The notes: generated from the sequence alone by a model not told the origin. Shown: positions 9,012 through 18,202, numbered from the stretch's first letter. The stretch: 64,000 bases of DNA from AP-15 sp963747735 (GCA_963747735.1 CAVVGE010000006.1:534996-598995); one strand, 5' to 3'. Numbers and translations: made by a program.

Positions 9012-9346
9012 TCACACCCACGAACGCATCGAGGCGCTGCGCGTGCGGTCTGAGGGCAAGCTGGAGGCGCCGAGGATCCGGGGGTGTTGGACGAACGGCT
9101 CAGGGAGTGGCGCCGTTGGGAAGTTGACAACCCAGTCAGCAAATAGACGTTCTGGCACCCATGCACGGTGTAGCCAGTTGCCCAGGCTTGTGAAGACGAA
9201 TGTGGGGACTGCAAACTTCAATGCAGCCATGAGCCACAGCCGGTATCTCGTGGCGGCGCTCTGTCCTTTACAAGGAACACGACAGTCGCTATTGCGAAGC
9301 CGAATGCTGTTGAGATAAAAAGATGCTGGATGACGCCGATTATCAT
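9012..9346 (-). pseudogene. M56 (BlaR1/MecR1-like) metallopeptidase, N-terminal fragment
   Basis: ATG 9346 overlaps the BlaI stop by ATGA, the usual coupling of blaI and blaR1. The product starts with a membrane helix (IIGVIQHLFISTAFGFAIAT), shifts frame near 9,250, then continues with TRYRLWLMAALKFAVPTFVF, the second conserved helix of M56 proteins. It stops making sense near 9,010, long before the HExxH zinc motif, exactly where the composition changes to the alphaproteobacterial block. It therefore encodes only about the first 100 of 400-600 residues. Either the gene was cut by recombination or the contig is chimeric here. Confidence 0.65.
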
Positions 9347-9721
9347 TGACGCCCCTTCGTTCCACTTAATTGTTTCTCCGCTTGTTTGAGATCGGCAAGC
9401 GTTAACTTGCCGGCCTCAATAAGATGAGCCATCACAGGAACGGCAGATCCCCCGAAGAGGTCCAGCAGGTCATTGACAAATCGACGTTGGACGTTCTGCT
9501 TGACTGAACGATGCGGCGAAAATGAAGGCGGACCCAACTCTTTTAATGCGCTTCACGGCGCCTTTCTGTTCCAGCCTTGATATCAACGTCTGCACTGTTG
9601 TGTAGGCCGGCCGGGAATCCTCAGAGAGGCTCTCCTGAATTTCGCGGACCGATGCAGGCCCAAGGTCCCATAGCTTCTCCAGGATCTGGAATTCCGATTT
9701 CGGTATACGAGGAGTTGGCAT
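9343..9721 (-). pseudogene. BlaI/MecI family repressor, frameshifted
   Basis: From ATG 9721 the winged-helix DNA-binding domain is intact (PKSEFQILEKLWDLGPASVREIQE, then AYTTVQTLISRLEQKGAVKRI). Near 9,520 the frame changes and the dimerisation helices continue (VKQNVQRRFVNDLLDLFGGS to KQLSGTKGRQ) to a stop at 9343. Joined, it has the usual BlaI length of about 125 residues. BlaI repressors bind palindromes at their own promoter and are cut by the M56 partner. Such a pair, with CTAC-N4-GTAG operators just upstream, fits the acidobacterial type. One indel is enough to explain the break. Confidence 0.8.
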
Positions 9722-9724
9722 GAT

Positions 9725-9757
9725 CTACGTCTGTAGTCTAATATACTACAACTGTAG
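9725..9757 (-). promoter_or_regulatory. Probable BlaI operator pair
   Basis: CTACGTCTGTAG (9725-9736) and CTACAACTGTAG (9746-9757) are two 12-bp imperfect palindromes immediately upstream of the blaI start. They resemble the TACA-NN-TGTA core of BlaI/MecI operators, and their spacing of 21 bp centre to centre would place two dimers on one face of the helix. The bases 9758-9972 up to the intron hold nothing I recognise. Confidence 0.6.
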
Positions 9758-10012
9758 GTGTTTTTCAAGCAGCTTTCGCGGACCGTCCAGTCTTGTTCAT
9801 CAGGCTCGCGACCGTCGCATCAGTAGTAACGCTCTCCATCCGGCGTTCAATGCACTATTCAGATCCGTCCGCGACCTTCAAGTAGGCAATTCAAATCGGG
9901 GTTGCTTGACAACAAGAGCGGCCCTGGGCCAAGCTCAGGTGGTATCAACAAGGGGCCGCGGGCGAGATACGTGTCGCGGTAGGGACGACCATCACTGATC
10001 GCCCCCCGCACA

Positions 10013-10044
10013 GAACCGTACGTGCGCGTCTACGCATACGGCTC
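10013..10044 (-). ncRNA. Group II intron domain V
   Basis: The 32-nt hairpin starts GAGCCGTATGCG and ends CACGTACGGTTC, with the catalytic AGC triad near its 5' end and the two-base bulge on the 3' side. This is the active-site helix of the intron ribozyme. Confidence 0.88.
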
Positions 10045-11609
10045 CCACCTTGGATGGGTGGCGACAAAGCGGTCCATCGGATAAGGATGCAAGACACGGG
10101 GTACTGGAATCCAGCGGTTCAGAATCGGTTTGATCCGATCCCAGGTAGCCCGGTTCCGTTGACTGCGACGGACTAGAATAGACCGCCACAGCCTTCTCAA
10201 CCGGTACATGAATACCCGGAGGTGATCGAGATTTCCCGGCACCGCATGGTATTGGTAATAACCCAAGCTCACCTTCTGTAGCCACTCACCCACTAGCGCT
10301 ACCGGCTCATGCATCCGGCGGCGCAACTCTGCCTTAATGGCATGCAGCTTCGCCACCATCCGCTTCTTCGCCGTTTCCCGCCAGACGATGAAGGCCCCAT
10401 TGCTCCGGCGCTTCCCGCAGTAATGCGTGAAGCCCAGGAACGTGAAGGTCTCCGGTTTTCCCTCTCCCCGCTGTTTCCGGTCTTGAGCGGCAAACCGCCC
10501 GAACTCGATCAGTCGCGTCTTCTCCGCATGTAATTCCAGACCGAACTTCGCCAGCCGCTCCCGAAACTCCTTCAGAAACCGCTCCGCGTCCGCCCGGTTT
10601 TCGAAACCCACCACAAGATCGTCAGCGTAGCGGACGACAATCACATCGCCCGCGGCCACTTTCTTGCGCCAGGCTTCTACCCATAGATCGAATACGTAAT
10701 GCAGGTACACGTTGGCGAGCAGTGGCGAAACCACTGCCCCTTGCGGAGTCCCTACCTTCGTCTCCGACCATTGGCCGTCTTCCGATACGCCCGCCTTCAA
10801 CCATTTCTGGATCAGGCGAAGAATGCGGCGGTCGGCCACGCGGTGCTCGATAAACTTCACCGTCCATTCGTCGTCATATTGTCAAAAAATCCTCGAATGT
10901 CCGCATCGAGCACCCAGTTCACTCGCTTCCGTTGGATTCCCACAGTCAGCGCATCCAGCGCTTGATGCGGGCTGCGACCCGGCCGGAACCCATACGAAAA
11001 GCCCCGGAAGTCCACCTCATAAATCTGGTTGAGGATGGTCACCACGGCCTGTTGAACAATCTTGTCCTCCAGCGCCGCAATGCCCAACGGACGTTGCCGC
11101 CCGTCGGCCTTCGGTATATAGACTCTCCGCGAGGGTTGTGCCTGATACGCTCCACGATGAACCCGGCTGTGCAGATCGACAAGCCGATCCTCCAGTCCGG
11201 TCTCATACTCCTGCCACGTCACGCCATCCACTCCCGGCGCAGCTTGCCGCTTCAAAGCGTAAAAGCTGTCCCGAAGCAGACCGACGGTCAGATGGTGGAG
11301 CAGAGCGGTGAACCGTTCTTGCTTCCTTTCCTTGGCTGCTTGTCGCACACCGCTCAATCCCTGGGACACTCGTTCCCCGCTCTGTGTCGGGCTCGTGTTG
11401 GACTGAGCGATGTTCTCCTTGGTCCGCGCCCTTCCCTCCCCAACCTCCGCCGAAGATTGCTCCTCTTTGTTCGGCTGGTTCATCGGTACTACGGCGCAGT
11501 CCGACTCCTCCAGAGCGTGCATGTCCGGCGTTTGGCTTTGCGCCTTCTCGGACCGGTCTCGATCCTGGTTGGATCGAGGCGCCCCAGAGGTCTCCCGGTT
11601 CTCGTGCAT
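10030..11609 (-). pseudogene. ltrA: Group II intron reverse transcriptase/maturase, one frameshift
   Basis: The N-terminal part (10857-11609) carries RT motifs up to DADIRGFFDN; after an indel near 10,880 the next frame continues with VKFIEHRVADRRILRLIQKW, the catalytic RYADDLVVGF box, and the maturase (GIIM) X domain, ending HPRWEPYA. There is no HNH endonuclease, as expected for the IIC/D-like types. The protein binds the unspliced intron, helps splicing and primes reverse transcription at the target site. The join at FFDNM/DDEW needs only one base, so the protein may be functional in the real organism. The last bases overlap domain V. Confidence 0.9.
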
Positions 11610-12058
11610 GTTGTTTCTCAGCGTGCGCAGGTTCTTCGACTACGCAGGGCCGGCTGACCACTCGCGATCTAGCGCAGCCAGCCGTGTTGCCTTCCCCCCA
11701 TTCGACGGGGTCGGCACCCTGTTCCCGTTTTTCGAAGCTCAATAGCCCGGCCCACCGATACCCCTGTCTACGCTTCGACCAACACCTCGCGATGCTGACC
11801 GCAAGACTCGGGGCCAAGATGGATTCGCTTTCTCCTTTCTTGTAGGACTCTTTCATTCCCTACAACATGCCGGTTTATCCCGGCGCACCCCGATATACGG
11901 CGAGGTCGTCCGGAATCCTCTTGGCCACTCCGCGGAAGATTACCGGACACGAACTTCCCGGGCGGAATCCGCGCAAGCTTCCCCGAACGCCATGCCCCTC
12001 ACGATGGGGCAACAAAATGGGAACGACGCAAACCCAACGGCGTGAAGCACAGCGGGTG

Positions 12059-12472
12059 TCAGAAGCGGATGTAAAGCGAATTTCCGTCGGGATCGGCCAC
12101 GGCCAGAACGTTGGCGGGGTAATGCGCTGCACGAACTACGTGATGCAATCCATACAATGTGGCGCCGGGTCCGGAAGCACCTCCCTTGATCTGCATCCCT
12201 GCGCCTATTCGACCGGAGATGAGATCGTCTGCGACGAGGTCGTCGTAGGCTGCCAGCACGGTATTCCGCGAGACCTCTAACATCTTCGCCAGCACACGCG
12301 TGGAGGGAAGTCGGTCGTGCTGGTGGGCGGCGCCGCTGCGGATGGCTCGCGAGATTTCTGCGGCGATCTGCCGATGCAGGGGCTCCCTTGAAGTCCTGTC
12401 GATAACGATCGGCGGCACAAAAAGGCTGCGTCGGCGGTTCACAAAGTGGCCCTCTCGAGTGGCCCTTTCCAT
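12059..12472 (-). CDS. Short GntR-family regulator with a glyoxalase-like tail
   Basis: About 137 residues. A GntR winged helix-turn-helix fills the middle (EPLHRQIAAEISRAIRSGAA, LPSTRVLAKMLEVSRNTVL, AYDDLVADDLISG). Instead of an effector or aminotransferase domain it ends in about 30 residues closing with VLAVADPDGNSLYIRF, which looks like the last strand of a VOC/glyoxalase fold. It is divergent from a VOC gene 45 bases away, so it probably controls that gene. ATG 12472 was preferred to 12514 since the latter would sit inside the facing leader. The tail may be a relic of fusion with a neighbouring VOC gene. The bases 11889-12058 are empty. Confidence 0.75.
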   Translation of the reverse strand: MERATREGHFVNRRRSLFVPPIVIDRTSREPLHRQIAAEISRAIRSGAAHQHDRLPSTRVLAKMLEVSRNTVLAAYDDLVADDLISGRIGAGMQIKGGASGPGATLYGLHHVVRAAHYPANVLAVADPDGNSLYIRF

Positions 12473-12517
12473 TTTGTACCATTCCGCTAGTATGGGGGGG
12501 TGAAGGGAGTCCAACGT

Positions 12518-12937
12518 ATGATTTCCGGCGGTAATGCGACAGTATTCGTTTCAAATATGGACGCGGCGGTGCAGTTTTACACGCAAGTGCTCGGCTTGAA
12601 GCTAAGCAATCGCTTCGGCGACAACTGGGCCACGGTCGAAGCGGGCAAAGGTCTCACCATCGGGCTGCATCCGGCTTCGCCAAGGTATCCCGCGCCGGGA
12701 ACCAAGGGAGCCATGATGCTGGGACTGGAAATCGATGAGTCCATCGACGGCGTGGTGGCGCGGCTAAAAGAGAAAGGCGTGCGCATGAACGGCTCAATTC
12801 TGCGGCAAGAGCCGGGAAACTTTGTTCATTTCGAAGATCCCGATGGAAACGAGATCTACCTATGGGAGGTCGACCGGAGGTCCGTCCAAGCAACGGATTT
12901 CGACAACGAGGTGGTGCAGACTGGCGCGCGTCTATAG
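12518..12937 (+). CDS. VOC-superfamily (glyoxalase/bleomycin-resistance-like) protein
   Basis: 139 residues containing one pair of beta-alpha-beta-beta-beta modules: VFVSNMDAAVQFYTQVLGLK at the N-terminus and FVHFEDPDGNEIYLWEV near the C-terminus. The glutamate in DPDGNEIYLWE is a usual metal ligand. The family includes glyoxalase I, extradiol dioxygenases and antibiotic-binding proteins; this short form normally dimerises. ATG 12518 is chosen over GTG 12500 because AAGGGAG lies 8 bases upstream. It is divergent from a GntR regulator. Substrate unknown. Confidence 0.88.
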   Translation: MISGGNATVFVSNMDAAVQFYTQVLGLKLSNRFGDNWATVEAGKGLTIGLHPASPRYPAPGTKGAMMLGLEIDESIDGVVARLKEKGVRMNGSILRQEPGNFVHFEDPDGNEIYLWEVDRRSVQATDFDNEVVQTGARL

Positions 12938-12973
12938 TTTGCGGAATCGGTATGACGACGGATCCTTCGTCAA

Positions 12974-13370
12974 ATGAATTCGCTTCTCAACTGGGGCGCT
13001 TGGCGGCACCTGCGTTGGGGGCGTGTGCTGGTAAGCGGAATCTGCGCGGAGTTGGCCGTCTTCGCCATTCTATTCTCGGTGCTGCACTTTTGGGGACAAA
13101 CGGCTTTCCTGGCGTCCATTCTGGTCACCTCAGCCTCCTTGCCGTTCCTCTTTGCATTGTGGGTGGACAGCCGGGTTGAATCCCATTTCGTGCTGCATGG
13201 GCTGCTGGTAGGAGTGGTTGCCGCATTGATGTATGTGATCGTGGCCTTGGGGGCAGCCCGAACCGTTCCTCTACAAGGTCGCACACGGCTTAAAGCTGGT
13301 GGGCGGATTCCTGGGTGGCATTGCTTCGGCGCACTGGACGGCTGGTGATCGCGTTCGTACGTCAGTTTGA
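12974..13370 (+). pseudogene. Four-span membrane protein of unknown function, frameshift at a G-run
   Basis: Residues 1-95 show hydrophobic spans (VLVSGICAELAVFAILFSVL; TAFLASILVTSASLPFLFAL; VLHGLLVGVVAALMYVIVAL). At the GGGGG run near 13,250 the natural continuation moves to the next frame (EPFLYKVAHGLKLVGGFLGG, then IASAHWTAGDR) and stops at 13370 instead of 13348. Restored length is about 131 residues. The break at a homopolymer is a clear sign of a sequencing indel. The family is not recognised; it may be a small integral-membrane conserved hypothetical of Acidobacteriota. Confidence 0.6.
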
Positions 13371-13598
13371 GGGCGGCACCCATTCGCGGTCGAGCGTGAG
13401 ACCACCGCATTTCGGTGCCGATGACAAAGGCCCCTTTGTGGGACGCCTCGATGCTGCTAGCTCTTCAAGGGTTCCCCTTCACGGCCACATAATGGCCATG
13501 GGTTGGACTGCATTTGATCCAAGAATGGCATGCCCGGACAAGTCACAGAAACGACGCGTTTGCGCATCACCGGTTTTGCCATCTGGCTGTCTAACATA

Positions 13599-13612
13599 AA
13601 TAAACCGGTCAA
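13599..13612. repeat. Repeat tip shared with the 29-kb palindromic element
   Basis: AATAAACCGGTCAA occurs here, preceded by CAT, and again (inverted) as the right arm of the 76-bp palindromic element at 29065-29140, followed there by TATG. It may mark a decayed end of the same small element. The rest of 13371-13930 shows no gene I can support. Confidence 0.4.
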
Positions 13613-13930
13613 CTCGTTGAAGTGGCCTCACGCGGGGACACCAAGTCTCATTCTGGGGGGGTTCGCTAGATTAGGAACGATATACGGCATGTCGTCGTAA
13701 ACCCCTTGGCCACTCGGCATCAGATCAGCGAACGCGAGGCCGAAGGGGACAGATGGGATGAAGAACACGCCCACAGAAAGCGAGGACTTCTGCCCGTCCT
13801 CGCGCGGCTTCGCAGTTTGCGCCCATAACAAGGAAGCCGCCGATTGCCGTTACGGAGTCCGCGCTATGAAGTCGATATTATCCCGCTGTTCATCGGGCGC
13901 GAGTTCGATCGCCACGGCATCTGAACGCTT

Positions 13931-14086
13931 CTATGCACTGGGGTAATAGACGGAGGCTACCGGAGTCTTTACGCCCACGCCTTCGCCGGCACCGAGCGGC
14001 GCGCCAGGCGGATTCATCCCTGCGATATACGTACCGCCTTCCAGAGAGACGAAGAAAAAATAACGGTTCTTATCGGTCTGCACCAT
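13931..14086 (-). CDS. Possible small protein (51 aa)
   Basis: ATG 14086 opens 51 codons reading MVQTDKNRYFFFVSLEGG and ending VKTPVASVYYPSA. The residue mix looks like protein rather than random frame, but there is no recognised family and no clear ribosome-binding site. It may also be a fragment of a longer broken gene. It is divergent from the helicase gene. Confidence 0.25.
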   Translation of the reverse strand: MVQTDKNRYFFFVSLEGGTYIAGMNPPGAPLGAGEGVGVKTPVASVYYPSA

Positions 14087-14154
14087 ACGGGAACGCTGCT
14101 ATCCTGAAAACTGACAACGTTCCGGTTCGCCGCAGGAAGAACCGAACACAATTG

Positions 14155-15399
14155 ATGCAGCATTTTTCCGAGCTCAATCTTTGCTCCGCGTTGCGGAACA
14201 ACCTCGATAAGAACGAATTCGTCACTCCGACGCCCGTCCAGGCGCAGGCCATTCCGCCACTCATGGAAGGCCGCGACGTCGTGGCGACCGCGCAGACTGG
14301 CACAGGCAAGACTCTGGCGTTCTCAATTCCGGTGATTGAAGCTCTCGCCGCCGTTCCCCGCACCAAAACAATAAAAGTCCTGATCCTCAGTCCGACACGC
14401 GAACTTGCCATTCAGATCGATGCGGCATTCCGGCAACTCGCCCACGGCATGCGCATCCGCACCGCCGTGGTTGTGGGCGGCATGAGCGAGACCAACCAGT
14501 TGCGCGATATCCAGGCCGGGGCCGAAGTGGTGATCGCGACGCCGGGCCGTCTCTGTGACTATCTGGAACGGCGGCTGATCGATCTTTCCGGCGCCGCCAC
14601 TGTGGTTCTCGACGAGGCCGATCGGATGCTCGATATGGGCTTCCTGCCCGCTCTGCGCATCATCCTGGATAAGCTTCCGGCGAAACGCCACACAATGCTT
14701 TTCTCAGCGACGATGGAGCAATCTGTGGCGGGTCTGGTCGCAAGTTACGTGCACAATCCGGTGCGGATCGCGGTGGAGGCGTGCGCACAAACGGCCGGCC
14801 GGATCGATCTCTTCTGCTACGAAGTCCCTCAGGGCTCCAAGTTTGATCTCCTCGAGCATCTGCTGAAGAACGAGAAGGGTTCTTTCCTCGTCTTCGTGGC
14901 CACCAAAGAGGGCGCCGACAGGCTCACGAAATTTCTGGAGCGCGGGGAACACAAGGTGGCCTCGATCCACGGCGACCGCTCGCAGAGCCAGCGGAACGAA
15001 GCGCTGCAGGGCTTCAAAGACGGTGTTTACCGTGTACTGGTCGCCACCGACGTGGCGGCGCGCGGGATTCATGTGGATGACATCGCGCATGTCGTGAACT
15101 ACGATTTGCCGCAGGAGGCGGGAAACTTCATTCATCGCGTCGGACGCACGGGCCGCGCCGGCGCACGTGGCGCCTCCTGGACCTTTGTGACTCCGCTCGA
15201 ACGCTCCGATGTGCGCAACTATGAGCGCGCACTGGGGATTCAGGTGCAATATCGCGAACTGCCGTCGCTGCCGCGGCCCATCGGGCTCGTGACGGATGTG
15301 GAGGCGTTTCTGGCTTCGATGAGTACCAGCCAGCCGTCGGGCAACGGGCCGAAGCCGACAACGACAAGAAGCTTCTCGGGCAGCCGCCGACGTCGATGA
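14155..15399 (+). CDS. DEAD-box ATP-dependent RNA helicase
   Basis: 414 residues with every core motif: Q motif (FVTPTPVQ), motif I AQTGTGKT at 46-53, Ia PTRELA, II DEAD at 153-156, III SAT, V TDVAARGIHV and VI HRVGRTGRAG. It closes with a short basic Ser/Arg tail, as in RhlE-like helicases. These enzymes unwind RNA duplexes during ribosome assembly and cold adaptation in the cytoplasm. ATG 14155 gives the usual short lead-in to the Q motif; the longer open frame upstream from 13933 has poor sequence. Convergent with greB. Confidence 0.95.
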   Translation: MQHFSELNLCSALRNNLDKNEFVTPTPVQAQAIPPLMEGRDVVATAQTGTGKTLAFSIPVIEALAAVPRTKTIKVLILSPTRELAIQIDAAFRQLAHGMRIRTAVVVGGMSETNQLRDIQAGAEVVIATPGRLCDYLERRLIDLSGAATVVLDEADRMLDMGFLPALRIILDKLPAKRHTMLFSATMEQSVAGLVASYVHNPVRIAVEACAQTAGRIDLFCYEVPQGSKFDLLEHLLKNEKGSFLVFVATKEGADRLTKFLERGEHKVASIHGDRSQSQRNEALQGFKDGVYRVLVATDVAARGIHVDDIAHVVNYDLPQEAGNFIHRVGRTGRAGARGASWTFVTPLERSDVRNYERALGIQVQYRELPSLPRPIGLVTDVEAFLASMSTSQPSGNGPKPTTTRSFSGSRRRR

Positions 15400-15487
15400 A
15401 TTTGTTGTCCAGATCGCCCTAGGGTCAACTCACAATTCGTCCTTACGCTGGGCCTGGAATGTTCATGTGCCGCTTCGCTAACCTTCG

Positions 15488-16100
15488 TCAGGTGGATTGG
15501 CGTCGGCGAGGGAGTCCCTTTGCCGAGGCCTCGGCTCCAGGTGGTTCACGGAACGGTTCCACCGAAATGCGCTCGTAACACACTTCCAGCACGGTCAGGT
15601 ATGTCTGTACCGCCCGGCGCTTGGAGAACTACGCGATCGCCCGCTGCCGACTTCATCAACGCGCGCCCCAGAGGCGACACCCAACTGATGTGGTTGCGGT
15701 TGAGATCGACCTCGTCGGTGCCCACGATGCTCACCACTCGCTCCGTTCCCGCGGCATTGGCATAGCGCACAGTCGCTCCGAAGAATGCCCTCGTCGCCGC
15801 CTGCCCCGCTCTCGGAGTTTCCGGGTCAACCACTTCCGCGGCTTCGATTCGCTTCGTGAGAAAGCGAATCCGCCCATCGATCTGGCGCAGCCGCCGCTTG
15901 CCGTACTGATAGTCGGCGTTTTCACTGCGATCGCCGTTGCTCGCAGCCCACGCCACCACCTCCGTCACGGCCGGGCGTTCCCTGGTGAGCAGAAACCGGT
16001 GCTCATCTTTGAGGCGCTGCAGGCCGCCTGGCGTTATGTAGTTCTTGCTTGGCGTCGCGGGCTCGTCCTCTTGCGGTTTTCTCGTAAACCCTTTTCGCAT
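15488..16100 (-). pseudogene. greB: Transcription elongation factor GreB, one frameshift
   Basis: From ATG 16100 the GreA/GreB coiled coil is clear: SKNYITPGGLQRLKDEHRFL, WAASNGDRSENADYQYGKRR, RIRFLTKRIEAAEVVDP. The acidic tip residues that reach into the polymerase secondary channel are in the NGDRSENADYQY turn. The C-terminal FKBP-like domain follows (FFGATVRYANAAG; ISWVSPLGRALMKSA). Near 15,610 the frame changes and the true end continues as YLTVLEVCYERISVEPFREP to a stop at 15488. GreB rescues backtracked RNA polymerase by stimulating transcript cleavage. Loss is unlikely, so the indel is probably a sequencing error. The stretch 16101-16510 holds no gene I can support. Confidence 0.88.
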
Positions 16101-16510
16101 ATCTTAGTCCTTCCAGCGCGAATCCAGTGGGTGCCACAAAGCTCTCAGGATATGGATAGTGCGATGTCTGTTCATACGTTGTCACCTCGATTCTGCCCTG
16201 AAATTGCTCAAGCCCGAGCGCCCATCCGTTTGCAAGACCTGAGAAGGAGTCTATATGTCAAGGCGAAGGAGGTACCGCTTTGGCGTTTCTGGGGACTAAT
16301 TCCAAGCCGGTAACTCCCCTCGTTTGAGCCGCATCGGAGGACGGGTTGTCTGATGATTGAGGATTTATCGTTAGCAAAGTTGGGCCGACCACTCCGGAGT
16401 TGGTAAGGGACTCGATCTAACAAAGCGGGGCATCAGGCTGGCGCGAGAACTCCACCATTTGGGATTCACCGTCTCCAGTTCCTATGGGGGTTCCGACGAG
16501 GGGCAACCGG

Positions 16511-17485
16511 TTAAAGATTCCGGAGCAGCACGTCCAGGATGGTTTGGACGAACGGGTACGGCTGGGGGGTAAGGGGTTCGGCTTCGATCGAGTAGAGCCC
16601 TTTGTATCCAACCTCCTTCGAAATCTGAATCGCCCTGGCCGAGTCGAACAGATTCGGCATGTACTTAAAATGGCTGCTTGTGGCCATCGCATACATGACG
16701 CGCAAACCTGCCTCCCGCGCCGCGTTGTCCGGGAATGAGGCGACGTCGGGATTGGCCCAAACCCCGGCGGCCCTGATCAAATTGACCTCGTCCTCCCAAG
16801 TATGCTCAGGTGGCGCGGCTGCGGCGCTGTTTGGAGATCCGCCCGCCGCATTATTCGGGGCGCCAGCCGCTCCGCCCGCGCCGTCACTGTCGCCCCCGTT
16901 CGGCACCGTCGACGACACGTATCCTGGCGGGTCGTCGCGATTCTCCACGGTCACCATGACCTTCTTCGTATCGGCGTACGCCTTAATCGTCTTCAAGGTC
17001 TGGTTCGCGGTGGTACGCACATCCGGTGCGAGCGTGCCCTGGTTGATCATCACACGCGGAGCGGAGAGGAACACCGCACGGTCGATCCATTGGTTCGTCA
17101 GCTCAATCGTTTCCGACCGAACAGCCGGATCCGCGGTCGAAATGTTGTGCGCTCCGAGTTCCAGGACTAACTGAGTCACCCGCGATTGAGCTTTCGTCAG
17201 ACGGTTCTTAAACTCTCGCAGGTAGTCGGGCTCGGTCGAGCGGAAGTGCTCGTGCTGGATCTCCAGATTATGGATTCCATAGCGCTGCGCCATCTCGTCG
17301 GGAAAATCAAGGATATCGAGGGTTCTGTGCGGATCGTGTGGACGCGCAGCGCTCTTGATAATCAGATCGAAACTATAGCTCATGACCGCGACGCGATCCA
17401 TTTTGGCTCGGTTCGGGGTCTGCCCCCACGCTCTGGCCGCTCCGGCGGCTGCTGCACCGATAAGAAACTCTCTACGTTTGATCAC
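16511..17485 (-). CDS. Tat-exported sugar phosphate isomerase/epimerase-like TIM barrel
   Basis: 324 residues beginning with a twin-arginine signal (KRREFLIGAAAAGAARAWG). The body is a xylose-isomerase-like AP endonuclease 2 barrel: IHNLEIQHEHF, VTQLVLELGAHNIS, PRVMINQGT, MVTVENR and GLYSIEAE are the strand ends where metal ligands normally lie. A low-complexity insert rich in Gly, Ala, Asn and Pro (around residues 205-235) is unusual and probably a surface loop. Planctomycetes and Acidobacteriota have many such exported isomerase-like proteins in sugar degradation. The start is fixed by the signal peptide. Substrate unknown. The bases 17486-17800 are empty. Confidence 0.85.
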   Translation of the reverse strand: MIKRREFLIGAAAAGAARAWGQTPNRAKMDRVAVMSYSFDLIIKSAARPHDPHRTLDILDFPDEMAQRYGIHNLEIQHEHFRSTEPDYLREFKNRLTKAQSRVTQLVLELGAHNISTADPAVRSETIELTNQWIDRAVFLSAPRVMINQGTLAPDVRTTANQTLKTIKAYADTKKVMVTVENRDDPPGYVSSTVPNGGDSDGAGGAAGAPNNAAGGSPNSAAAAPPEHTWEDEVNLIRAAGVWANPDVASFPDNAAREAGLRVMYAMATSSHFKYMPNLFDSARAIQISKEVGYKGLYSIEAEPLTPQPYPFVQTILDVLLRNL

Positions 17486-17805
17486 TTGCCCCTCTCACTA
17501 CGAAGGTGGCGATTGGGTAGTGGAATCGATCCGGTAGTTCCTCGATAACGAATACTTCCAGAAAACCGGCCTTCAGACCCCATGGCATCGACAGCCGCTA
17601 CCCGGAAGGCCTAGCCTATTCTACCGTCAGCGCCGCATCCTACAAGTTCGTCACGCCCCACCTCGTCCGGCTGAACAAGCGGGCGCTAGTGTATGCTCTC
17701 TGTGCTGCCGGTCCCGTGGTTGGTGGACCTGCCCTCCGTAAAAGTTTGGCTGGTACCGTCAGTGGTTGAGAGCCCCTCCGTCTTCGAAAAAGACTCGCCT
17801 CGCGT

Positions 17806-17970
17806 TTAACTCGCGCTGCGGCCAAAGGTGGAGCCGCGATTGGTGCCCGATGAAACGCCTCGGCTGGTTCCGTCAGACGTGTCACGACTGGTCCCTTGTG
17901 ACGTTTCGTGACTGGTGCCGCGATCCCGAAGAGGACCCTTTGTGAGACGGTTAGACTGATAATCTCCGTT
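17806..17970 (-). CDS. C-terminal fragment with Gly-Thr-Ser octapeptide repeats
   Basis: On the minus strand this frame reads RGTSHETSQGTSRDTSDGTS and on to SGTNRGSTFGRSAS, then TAA at 17806. The repeating unit is eight residues (24 bp) with core GTS. It is open only back to a TAG at 17971; further GGCGCCAG-type units occur up to 18,040 in other frames, so the upstream part is decayed or mis-sequenced. Low-complexity Ser/Thr-rich tails occur in DNA-binding and surface proteins, but no family can be named. Since repA follows upstream, the same DNA could instead be iteron-like. See the finding. Confidence 0.35.
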   Translation of the reverse strand, partial: NGDYQSNRLTKGPLRDRGTSHETSQGTSRDTSDGTSRGVSSGTNRGSTFGRSAS

Positions 17971-18037
17971 CTAGTCCAAAAGCCACTCGACCACTGGCCC
18001 CGGCGGAGTTTTCGACTGGCGCCGCGATAGCTAGTGA
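17843..18037. repeat. Degenerate 22-24-bp direct repeats next to repA
   Basis: Units beginning CTGG(T/C)NCC start near 17864, 17888, 17912, 17994 and 18016, with further weaker ones at 17841 and 17750. The central three are exactly 24 bp apart. They could be plasmid iterons or the coding repeat of a Gly-Thr-Ser tail. Confidence 0.5.
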
Positions 18038-18202
18038 AAACAGCCCAAGTATCAATCAATGCGGTCTGGCTCTCAAAACGGATGGATAAACATTACTCCC
18101 GCGAAGTCGCCATCACGGCAACTTGCCGGGAAACGGCCGAACCGTAGAAGTGGTCGTCATTGTCTGGAAGCCCGTTTTTGGACATCACCCAGAGGCGATG
18201 GC

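Larger units (their letters stand above)
9973..11888 (-). mobile_element. Group II intron, complete, with intron-encoded reverse transcriptase
   Basis: The 5' end on the minus strand is GTGCGCCG at 11888, the group II 5' consensus. The ORF lies inside, domain V is at 10013-10044, and the 3' end CCTACCGCGAC finishes at about 9973. Length is about 1.92 kb, normal for a bacterial intron with an endonuclease-free RT. Such introns self-splice as lariats and retrohome into DNA with the RT/maturase. Flanking exon sequence on both sides is not part of a gene I can identify. The 3' boundary is read from the domain VI-like end and could be off by a few bases. Confidence 0.88.

Noticed and set aside
17843..18037. 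CRISPR array
   Set aside because: The repeats are degenerate, contiguous and without spacers, and no cas gene is present.
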